A DNA stretch of 34,453 nucleotides from an uncultured Roseburia sp. GTDB lineage: Bacteria; Bacillota; Clostridia; Lachnospirales; Lachnospiraceae. Location of the stretch: positions 1 to 34,453 of the forward strand of contig URJS01000013.1 in assembly GCA_900548205.1 (NCBI GenBank). The letters are read 5' to 3'. The translations under genes and the position numbers were made by a program. Shown here one piece after another: positions 15,524-21,750 of the stretch. The notes below the pieces were generated by a model, which was given only the letters and a program-made list of their open reading frames with translations, made no database searches and was not told where the DNA came from. Position 1 is the first letter of the stretch; each line of letters begins with the position of its first letter.

Positions 15524-16684
15524 CTACATCGCCGTATATGCACCGTCACGGATCACAACCGCCTTTGGCTCCTTGCTGACCTCTCCTGTTTCCAGCCATG
15601 TCATCTGTTCTCCGGTCAGACCGTCTACCGTAATTCTCGTCATCGCGTCCGTTAATGCTGCTCCGATCTCCTCCGTGCTCATATCCGGCGTCACTCCTGC
15701 CTCCTCAATCGCCGCCTTAATGATATAAACAGCGTCGTAGGCGTCCGCCGCAAACTGATTTGGAATATCCCCATAGCTCTCCTGATATTTCTTCACAAAC
15801 GCCTGCGTCATCTCATCCTGTGCATCTGCTGCAAACGGCGTCAAAAGCATTACCCCCTCCGCAAGCGAGGTATCAAAATTCTCTACCGTAAGAATACCGT
15901 CCATTCCGTCTACACCAAAAAATAAAGGATCGTAACCCATCGCATCCGCCTGCGTCAAAATAACGGAAGCCTCAGTATAGTAAATCGGCAGAAACACAAG
16001 ATCCGCTCCTGCACTCTGCGCTTTCTTAAGCTGCGTAGAAAAATCTGTTTTGGAATCTGCCGTAAAGGCTTCCTGTGCCACAAGTTCTATTCCCAGCTTC
16101 TTTGCCTCCTCCGTAAAGGTCGCTGTTATACCGGAGGAATAGACTGTCGAGCTGTCATAAATAACGGCAGCCTTTGTTCCAAGATTGTTTTGGGCAATAT
16201 ACTGTGCCGATGCCACCCCCTGATTTGGGTCTGTAAAGCATGCCTGAAATACATTATCATTGACGATCACATCCGTAGAGGAAGCAGACGGCGTCAGTTG
16301 AAACATTCCATCCTCCGCCGTTTTATCGGCAACCGCCACACAGGGCGTTGTCGTAACCGTTCCCATCAAAATCTGCATTCCCCAGTCCTTTAAGGAATTA
16401 TATGCATTAACAGACTTTTCTGTATCGCCCTGATCGTCCTCATACTGAAAAGAAATCGGATAACCGTTGATACCTCCCGCTGCATTGATCTCATCCACCG
16501 CGATCTGCGCGGCATTCATCACTGCCTGCCCGTAAATAGCCCCGTCTCCTGTCATCGGTCCGATGCTCCCGATCCGAAATACCGTACCGTCCACTTCTCC
16601 TCCTGCTGTATCCGTCTGCCCGCAGCCTGCCAGAAAAGCTGTCGTCATCACCGCCGCCATACATACGCTCCATACTTTTTTCAT
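15524..16684 (-). CDS. livK: Branched-chain amino acid ABC substrate-binding lipoprotein
   Basis: The 386-residue protein begins with a lipoprotein signal peptide and the lipobox LAGC, with Cys21 as the lipid anchor. The mature part has the type I periplasmic-binding fold: FRIGSIGPMTGDGAIYGQAVMNAAQIAVDEINAAGGINGYPI and later YEDDQGDTEKSVNAYNSL. Such proteins capture branched-chain or related amino acids outside the membrane and deliver them to LivHM; the precise ligand is not readable. The ATG at 16682-16684 was chosen because GAGGAGGG precedes it and it opens the signal peptide. It is the first gene of the operon, with a promoter about 37 nt upstream. Confidence 0.92.
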   Translation of the reverse strand: MKKVWSVCMAAVMTTAFLAGCGQTDTAGGEVDGTVFRIGSIGPMTGDGAIYGQAVMNAAQIAVDEINAAGGINGYPISFQYEDDQGDTEKSVNAYNSLKDWGMQILMGTVTTTPCVAVADKTAEDGMFQLTPSASSTDVIVNDNVFQACFTDPNQGVASAQYIAQNNLGTKAAVIYDSSTVYSSGITATFTEEAKKLGIELVAQEAFTADSKTDFSTQLKKAQSAGADLVFLPIYYTEASVILTQADAMGYDPLFFGVDGMDGILTVENFDTSLAEGVMLLTPFAADAQDEMTQAFVKKYQESYGDIPNQFAADAYDAVYIIKAAIEEAGVTPDMSTEEIGAALTDAMTRITVDGLTGEQMTWLETGEVSKEPKAVVIRDGAYTAM

Positions 16685-16720
16685 AAACCTGCCCTCCTCA
16701 AATATATTTTCCTTTTTCAA

Positions 16721-16749
16721 ATCATATCAAATTATCACTGTTTACTCAA
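16721..16749 (-). promoter_or_regulatory. Probable liv operon promoter
   Basis: TTGAGT (16744-16749) and TATGAT (16721-16726) on the minus strand are 17 nt apart in AT-rich DNA. The livK start codon is 36 nt downstream of the -10. Confidence 0.6.
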
Positions 16750-16860
16750 TATTCATAATCCACTAATTTATTGATGTATTTTGTTTATTGATTATGCAAT
16801 ATGTTTTATTATATAACTAAATATTATACTATTGATGAAATCGCGGAATAGATTCTCCGC

Positions 16861-16960
16861 CTGCGGCGGGCCGCAGCTGCGGCACAGTTCCATCCCGCCG
16901 CAGTGCGATCCCCCGGAGGGATTTTGCTTTATAGGGGAGGAAATTTCCTATAAAGTAAAG
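16861..16960. repeat. Nested GC-rich inverted repeats
   Basis: CTGCGGCGGG (16861-16870) pairs with CCCGCCGCAG (16894-16903) and encloses a 14-bp perfect palindrome (16870-16883). Further down, ATCCC/GGGAT (16908-16922) and TTTATAGG/CCTATAAA (16928-16946) form separate hairpins. The GC-rich block is sharply different from its AT-rich flanks. It may be a small interspersed repeat; nothing codes. Confidence 0.6.
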
Positions 16961-16997
16961 CAAAAAATACCGCACAGGTTTCCCTATACGGTATTTT
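16961..16997 (-). terminator. Terminator after the 224-residue protein gene
   Basis: On the minus strand, AAAATACCG pairs with CGGTATTTT (9 bp, 16-nt loop), followed by TTTGC. It lies 23 nt past the stop codon of the 17020-17694 gene. Confidence 0.7.
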
Positions 16998-17019
16998 CTC
17001 ACCAATCATATATTTGCCA

Positions 17020-17694
17020 TTACTGCACATACGTCTGTATGAGCTTCTCCATACGCTGCTCCACGCCTGCCAGACGGCACTGCTCCAGCAGCCAATCCAT
17101 AAAATGTTCTTTCCAGTACTTTATTACATATTGATTCCGCTGTTCATTCTCCATATCCCGCAGCGTATCCTTGTCCTCCTTGAGAATATAATAGCCAACC
17201 GCCAGAAAATCAGGCTCTCTCCATCCGGCAGCATCGTCAAGCACCGCCTTGACATTCTCAAGCTCACTGCGCAGCATCACTTTGTCCATTCCCGACGTCT
17301 GCTCAGAATAATCCGCCGAAAGCCGCCCAAGGCTCTCAACCGTGGAACAAAAATCAAGATCATCCTTGCGGATTGCACAGTCGTGACAAACCTGTCCCAG
17401 CTCCTTCATCAACGCATCAAGGCTTAGACGCACCTCTGCCGCCGGAGTCTCAGCCATACAGTCAAGCAGACGCACAATAGAAGCCTGCGATTCCTTTAAA
17501 TGCGCATATGCCTCTCCATAGGCTTGTGCAAGCTGTGCGCCAAGCTCTATCGCCTCCCCAAGCTCCTTCATAGCTGCGGTAATCGTCGCCTTATCACTAC
17601 CACCGCCCGCAAGAATCTGCTTTTGCAGCTCCTTCAATTCATTTTTTAAATCCTTTGACCTTCTGCGCGCGGCAGCCCTCTCTGCAAATCCCAT
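17020..17694 (-). CDS. Unrecognised helical protein next to an ABC exporter
   Basis: I do not recognise this 224-residue protein. It is predicted almost entirely alpha-helical, with a basic N-terminus (FAERAAARRRSKDLKNELKELQKQI) that looks like a coiled coil. It has a few cysteines (CMAETP, CHDCAIRKDDLDFC) and no signal peptide, membrane segment or catalytic motif. The ATG at 17692-17694 was chosen because AGAGGAGG lies immediately upstream; the longer frame to 17772 lacks a site. It follows the ABC exporter gene by 94 nt on the same strand and ends at a terminator, so it may share its transcript. Confidence 0.7.
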   Translation of the reverse strand: MGFAERAAARRRSKDLKNELKELQKQILAGGGSDKATITAAMKELGEAIELGAQLAQAYGEAYAHLKESQASIVRLLDCMAETPAAEVRLSLDALMKELGQVCHDCAIRKDDLDFCSTVESLGRLSADYSEQTSGMDKVMLRSELENVKAVLDDAAGWREPDFLAVGYYILKEDKDTLRDMENEQRNQYVIKYWKEHFMDWLLEQCRLAGVEQRMEKLIQTYVQ

Positions 17695-17788
17695 AGCCTC
17701 CTCTTTTCCTCCCGCTTTTCTGCCCAACCTCGTTTCCGAAAGGCTTAACATCCTTAGTATAACATTCTGCACATGCGAAAAACAAGAC

Positions 17789-19357
17789 CTACAATTCTAT
17801 TACTCCATCAAAGCGTTCCAGGTTCTCTTTGTCCCAATTATGTGTGATTACAATCACTGTTTTCCCCTGAATATCCATGATATATTTCTCGATACGCGCT
17901 GCCAGAATCGGATCCAGTCCACTAGTCGGCTCATCAAAAATATAAACCTCCGGATTCTTTAGCAGCGCCCGTGCAATCGCAATCCGCTGCTTTTCTCCGC
18001 CGGAGACTGACGCTCCCATATCCCCCACCTCCGTTTTTACAAGAAGCTCGTGGGATAATCCGACATGGCTCCCTATTTCACAGGCTGCCTTCTCCTCCCC
18101 TGAAAACAACGTGATATTTTCCGGCACGCTCCCCGAAAAGAGAAACACACTCTGCGGTACATAAAGAATATACTTTAAGAGACTCTCCCGCCGAATAGAT
18201 GCAATCTCCTGCGTCCCGATGCGTATACTCCCGCATGACGGCGTGAGAAACCTTGTCAAAGCCTTTGCAATAGACGTCTTTCCGATCCCAGACCTTCCAA
18301 TAACCGCATATTTTTTCCCTTGCGCAAAAGTATAACTGAAATCCTCAAACAAAACCCTCTCACCATAGGAAAGCGCGACGTTCTCAAAGACAATATCTCC
18401 TCCACGGCAGTCCTCTGTCACCGTATCGTGCGCAAGCTCCAGCACCCGCTCAAATTTCTGTCTGATCGTCTTTGTTGATCTTAAGCTTGCAATCTGGCTG
18501 TTCATCACATGAAACGGTGAAAAAATAAAATTTAACAGCTGCGTAGAGGTAATAAGCACACCAATCTCCAAATGGTCGGTCACAATAAAATACGTGGCTG
18601 CGATCATGCAGACGATATGTGCGATCATCCCGACACTTTTTGAAACTGCCGTCCCTCCAATATGGGTAACGTCATTTTCCATGCGTGCCCTCTCCAGCTT
18701 TTTATCCTCATGCTCCATTTTTTCAAAAAAGATTCTCCCCTTCTGAAAAAAGATGATCGTATCCAGCCCCTGTATAAACTCCTTCATCACAGACACATAG
18801 TGTTCGGCACTCTGCGAATAATCTGCGCGCACCTTCGCCATATGTTTTTTTAATAAATGCAGGACAAGCGGGGGCAATGACGAGACAAGCATAAAAATCA
18901 CAAAGATCCTGACGCTCACAAACATTAGCGCAGCCGCGCTGCACAGAATTTCAACTGCATAGCCGACAATCGTGCCCAGTACCGAAAAATAATCCTTATA
19001 CACCGTATCCACATCCACCTGAAGCAGATTCATGAAATAGGATTCTCCCATCTGATGAAACTCCTTTGGGTCACAGTCGAGCAGCTTCCGGTAAACATCA
19101 CGTTTTAATTCTGTCACACATTTTCTTGCAAAAAGCTTACGCGTATACACTGCAAGAAGCTGCAATCCCAGAATCAGGAGGAGACAGACCACTGCAACCC
19201 CACCCTGCCGGAACAAATAGGCAATGTCCTTGCTGACCGCCGCGTTGGAAAGATTTCCCATTGCAAAAGCAAGGATAATATTCACTCCCGCCTCCGCCAG
19301 TGCAAATAATATACTAAGACCAAGTATTCCTATATGATGCCTGATATACTGCTTCAT
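17789..19357 (-). CDS. ABC exporter, fused permease and ATPase
   Basis: The 522-residue half-transporter has a six-helix exporter domain (about 10-300) and an ATPase domain. It shows Walker A GRSGIGKTS, the Q-loop YVPQSVFLFSGSVPENI, signature VSGGEKQRIAIARAL, a canonical Walker B VYIFDEPTSGLDP with catalytic Glu, and the H-loop VIVITHN. Unlike the exporter at 57-1847 it could work as a homodimer. The short C-terminus, ending soon after the H-loop, makes it smaller than the usual 570-600 residues. I chose the ATG at 19355-19357, with GGAG 5 nt upstream, over the adjacent GTG. Substrate unknown. Confidence 0.9.
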   Translation of the reverse strand: MKQYIRHHIGILGLSILFALAEAGVNIILAFAMGNLSNAAVSKDIAYLFRQGGVAVVCLLLILGLQLLAVYTRKLFARKCVTELKRDVYRKLLDCDPKEFHQMGESYFMNLLQVDVDTVYKDYFSVLGTIVGYAVEILCSAAALMFVSVRIFVIFMLVSSLPPLVLHLLKKHMAKVRADYSQSAEHYVSVMKEFIQGLDTIIFFQKGRIFFEKMEHEDKKLERARMENDVTHIGGTAVSKSVGMIAHIVCMIAATYFIVTDHLEIGVLITSTQLLNFIFSPFHVMNSQIASLRSTKTIRQKFERVLELAHDTVTEDCRGGDIVFENVALSYGERVLFEDFSYTFAQGKKYAVIGRSGIGKTSIAKALTRFLTPSCGSIRIGTQEIASIRRESLLKYILYVPQSVFLFSGSVPENITLFSGEEKAACEIGSHVGLSHELLVKTEVGDMGASVSGGEKQRIAIARALLKNPEVYIFDEPTSGLDPILAARIEKYIMDIQGKTVIVITHNWDKENLERFDGVIEL

Positions 19358-19392
19358 CACATCTCCTTTGTTTTAAGCCTGTTCCTAACAAC

Positions 19393-19468
19393 GAGCGGCA
19401 CGCTTCGCGAGCCACTCTTATGTCAACAACACGCGACACGCTTCGCGGGCCGCTCTTATGTCAAAAAT
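19393..19468. repeat. 38-bp tandem duplication with hairpin potential
   Basis: Two units (19393-19430 and 19431-19468) share CACGCTTCGCG and CTCTTATGTCAA at an exact 38-bp offset. The first unit folds as GAGCGGC/GCCACTC (one G-U pair on the RNA). The repeat lies between the terminator of the opp operon and the start of the ABC exporter gene. On the minus strand each copy begins TTGACATAAGAG, which resembles a -35 box, but no matching -10 follows. Confidence 0.65.
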
Positions 19469-19500
19469 ACCCCGGACGGGCTTTCGCCTCACGTCCGGGG
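19463..19500 (-). terminator. Terminator of the first opp operon
   Basis: On the minus strand, CCCCGGACG and CGTCCGGGG form a 9-bp GC stem with an 11-13-nt loop, followed by TATTTTTG. It lies 18 nt after the 71-residue protein gene and closes the operon that starts at 26637. Confidence 0.85.
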
Positions 19501-19518
19501 AAATATTATCATACGCCG

Positions 19519-19734
19519 TTATGGAAGATGCCGCAGGAAAAAGAACCAGATTACCAAAGCGAAAAAGCCCAGCACAAAGAGCACTGCCGGAATAAATACG
19601 ATAAACGCCGCAAGGATCATCGCCAAACGATCCTTTTTTTCCAACTCAACACCTTCCTTCTCCATACGCTTCTGCAACTCGTCCTCTGCCACATCGACAT
19701 CAACGACTCTCTTTACTTTCTTTTCAAACAGCAT
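19519..19734 (-). CDS. Small membrane protein at the end of the opp operon
   Basis: The 71-residue protein has a charged N-terminal half (MLFEKKVKRVVDVDVAEDELQKRMEKEGVELEKKDR) predicted helical. A single long hydrophobic stretch follows (about 38-66, LAMILAAFIVFIPAVLFVLGFFALVIWFFF), long enough for one segment or a tight hairpin. GAGG lies upstream of the ATG, 17 nt after oppF. Its place before the terminator makes it part of the peptide-import transcript. I do not recognise a family; it could be an accessory membrane subunit of the importer. Confidence 0.65.
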   Translation of the reverse strand: MLFEKKVKRVVDVDVAEDELQKRMEKEGVELEKKDRLAMILAAFIVFIPAVLFVLGFFALVIWFFFLRHLP

Positions 19735-19751
19735 CGCATCCCTCGCTACGC

Positions 19752-20756
19752 TTAAGCTTCAAGCGGATAATGACAAGCCACAAAGTGTCCGTTTCCCTTG
19801 TCCTCCAGCACCGGAGTCTCGCACTTGCACTTCTCCTGACACTGGTAGCATCTGGTGTGGAACTTACAGCCCGACGGCGGATTCACGGGGCTTGGGATAT
19901 CGCCCTCAAGAAGAATACGCTCGCGCTTGTCATTCACATCCGTGGTCGGAATTGCAGAGAGCAATGCCTTCGTATACGGATGCAGTGTGCGCGCAAACAG
20001 CTCCTCAGTCGGCGCAATCTCCACCATATTGCCCAGATACATAACGCCGATACGGTCGCTGATATATTTTACAACACTCAGATCATGCGTGATGAACAAA
20101 TAGGTAAGATGCTCCTGCTCCTTTAATTCAGACAACAGATTCAAAATCTGTGACTGAATCGAAACGTCAAGAGCCGACACCGCCTCGTCACATACCACAA
20201 AACGCGGATTTAATGCAAGACTTCGCGCGATACCGATACGCTGACGCTGACCGCCGGAAAACTGATGCGGATAGCGTCCGTACATATAGGAGTCAAGACC
20301 GCACTTCTTCATAACATCTATGACATAATCACGCAGCGCCGGATCGCCTTTCTTAAACTTTCCGTGCGCCACCAGACCCTCTCCGATAATCTGCCCCGCC
20401 GTCATACGCGGATTCAAAGACGAATACGGGTCCTGGAAGATCAACTGAAGCTCGCGGCGCAGCTCACGCATCTTTTCTGCCGGCTGTTCCTTTAGATTGA
20501 TCATCTCGCCGTCTTTTTCATATAAGATATCACCGTGCGTCTGCGGATAAAGCTGGAGAATCGTTCTTCCAAATGTAGACTTTCCGCAGCCCGACTCGCC
20601 TACCAGTCCCAACGTCTCGCCCTCATAAATATCAATGGAGATTCCGTCATTCGCCTTTACATACTTCTGCTCCTCACGGAAGCTCGTCTTTTTTATCGGG
20701 AAATACTGCTTCTCATCCCGGATGCTAAGCAGCACCTTTTTATTTTCTGTCTGCAT
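19752..20756 (-). CDS. oppF: Oligopeptide ABC importer ATPase OppF (system 1)
   Basis: The 334-residue ATPase has Walker A GESGCGKST (53-61), the Q-loop LIFQDPYSSLNPRMT, signature FSGGQRQRIGIARSL, Walker B FVVCDEAVSALDVS and H-loop FITHDLSVV. The C-terminal oligopeptide domain has a cysteine-rich segment (GCKFHTRCYQCQEKCKCE). Related Opp/Dpp ATPases have been shown to hold an iron-sulfur cluster at this position, so a cluster is possible here. Walker B has DEAV where DEPV is usual, a mild change. The start overlaps the oppD end by 17 nt, so translation is coupled. It drives import together with OppD. Confidence 0.92.
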   Translation of the reverse strand: MQTENKKVLLSIRDEKQYFPIKKTSFREEQKYVKANDGISIDIYEGETLGLVGESGCGKSTFGRTILQLYPQTHGDILYEKDGEMINLKEQPAEKMRELRRELQLIFQDPYSSLNPRMTAGQIIGEGLVAHGKFKKGDPALRDYVIDVMKKCGLDSYMYGRYPHQFSGGQRQRIGIARSLALNPRFVVCDEAVSALDVSIQSQILNLLSELKEQEHLTYLFITHDLSVVKYISDRIGVMYLGNMVEIAPTEELFARTLHPYTKALLSAIPTTDVNDKRERILLEGDIPSPVNPPSGCKFHTRCYQCQEKCKCETPVLEDKGNGHFVACHYPLEA

Positions 20757-21741
20757 TTTTACTTCTCACCGCCTTCTCTGCATAGAAGCATCTTACCTGA
20801 TGCTTCGGCTCTACTTCAACCAACTCCGGTTCTTCCTCCAGACATCTCTGCTGGCAGTACTTGCATCGCGGAGCAAACTTGCATCCCTTCGGCAGATACA
20901 AAGGATTCGGCACCGATCCCGGAATCGGGTCGAGTTTCTCACCCTTTGGTGTATCAAGACGCGGAATAGAGGTCATCAATCCCTCCGTATACGGATGAGA
21001 ATAATCATCTCCCTCAAAGATCGTTTTTGCCTCCGCCATCTCCACAACCTGACCGCAGTACATAACTGCAACCTTGTCCGCCATCTCATTGATTACGCCA
21101 AGATCATGTGTGATAAATAAAATCGATGTTCCAAGCTTCTCCTTCATATCGTTCATCAGCTTTAAGATCTGCGCCTGGATCGTAACATCAAGCGCTGTCG
21201 TCGGCTCATCGGCAATCAGAAGCTTTGGCTTGCAGGCAAGCGCCATCGCGATCATCACGCGCTGACGCATACCGCCCGACAACTGGAACGGGTACTGCTT
21301 TGCCACACGCTCCGGGTTGGGAATCTTCACCTCGGAAAGCATGCGGACTGCCTCCTGCGCCGCCTGCTTCTTATTCATACCCTGATGAATGCGAAACACC
21401 TCGCCAATCTGCCTTTCTATGGTAAACACCGGATTTAAGGAGGTCATCGGCTCCTGAAAGATCACTGAAATCTCGTTTCCGCGAATCTCATACATCTCTT
21501 TATCTGAACAATGAATGACATCCCTGCCGTTAAAAGTCACATTACCGCTCTCGATATAACCATTTCCATCCAAAAGTCTTATGATACTCATTGCAGAAAC
21601 GCTCTTACCGCTTCCGCTCTCACCTACGATTCCAAGTGTCTCTCCCGCTTCCAGGGAATAGGTCACATCGTTGACGGCTTTTACTATGCCACGCTTTGTT
21701 TTAAAAAACGTGTGCAGGTGTTCTACTTGAAGTAAACTCAT
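20740..21741 (-). CDS. oppD: Oligopeptide ABC importer ATPase OppD (system 1)
   Basis: The 333-residue ATPase carries Walker A GESGSGKSV (40-48), Q-loop VIFQEPMTSLNPVFT, signature LSGGMRQRVMIAMAL, Walker B LLIADEPTTALDVT and H-loop FITHDLGVI. Its C-terminus has the oligopeptide-type cysteine pattern CKFAPRCKYCQQRC plus a later Cys (QVRCF). The LSGGMRQRVMIAMAL/TTALD combination distinguishes OppD from OppF. Start from the ATG after a GGAAA-type site; the gene starts 9 nt after the OppC stop and overlaps oppF. Confidence 0.92.
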   Translation of the reverse strand: MSLLQVEHLHTFFKTKRGIVKAVNDVTYSLEAGETLGIVGESGSGKSVSAMSIIRLLDGNGYIESGNVTFNGRDVIHCSDKEMYEIRGNEISVIFQEPMTSLNPVFTIERQIGEVFRIHQGMNKKQAAQEAVRMLSEVKIPNPERVAKQYPFQLSGGMRQRVMIAMALACKPKLLIADEPTTALDVTIQAQILKLMNDMKEKLGTSILFITHDLGVINEMADKVAVMYCGQVVEMAEAKTIFEGDDYSHPYTEGLMTSIPRLDTPKGEKLDPIPGSVPNPLYLPKGCKFAPRCKYCQQRCLEEEPELVEVEPKHQVRCFYAEKAVRSKNADRK

Positions 21742-21750
21742 CTGTTTTTC

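Larger units (their letters stand above)
16685..17019. other. 335-nt intergenic region with liv promoter and hairpin cluster
   Basis: No gene is visible. From left to right it holds the liv ribosome site and promoter (16721-16749), a very AT-rich stretch (16730-16840), the GC-rich nested hairpins (16861-16960) and the terminator of the opposing upstream gene (16961-16997). Confidence 0.7.

Noticed and set aside
19334..20044. 236-residue plus-strand frame
   Set aside because: It runs antisense across oppF, the 71-residue gene and the terminator and has low-complexity, non-homologous sequence.
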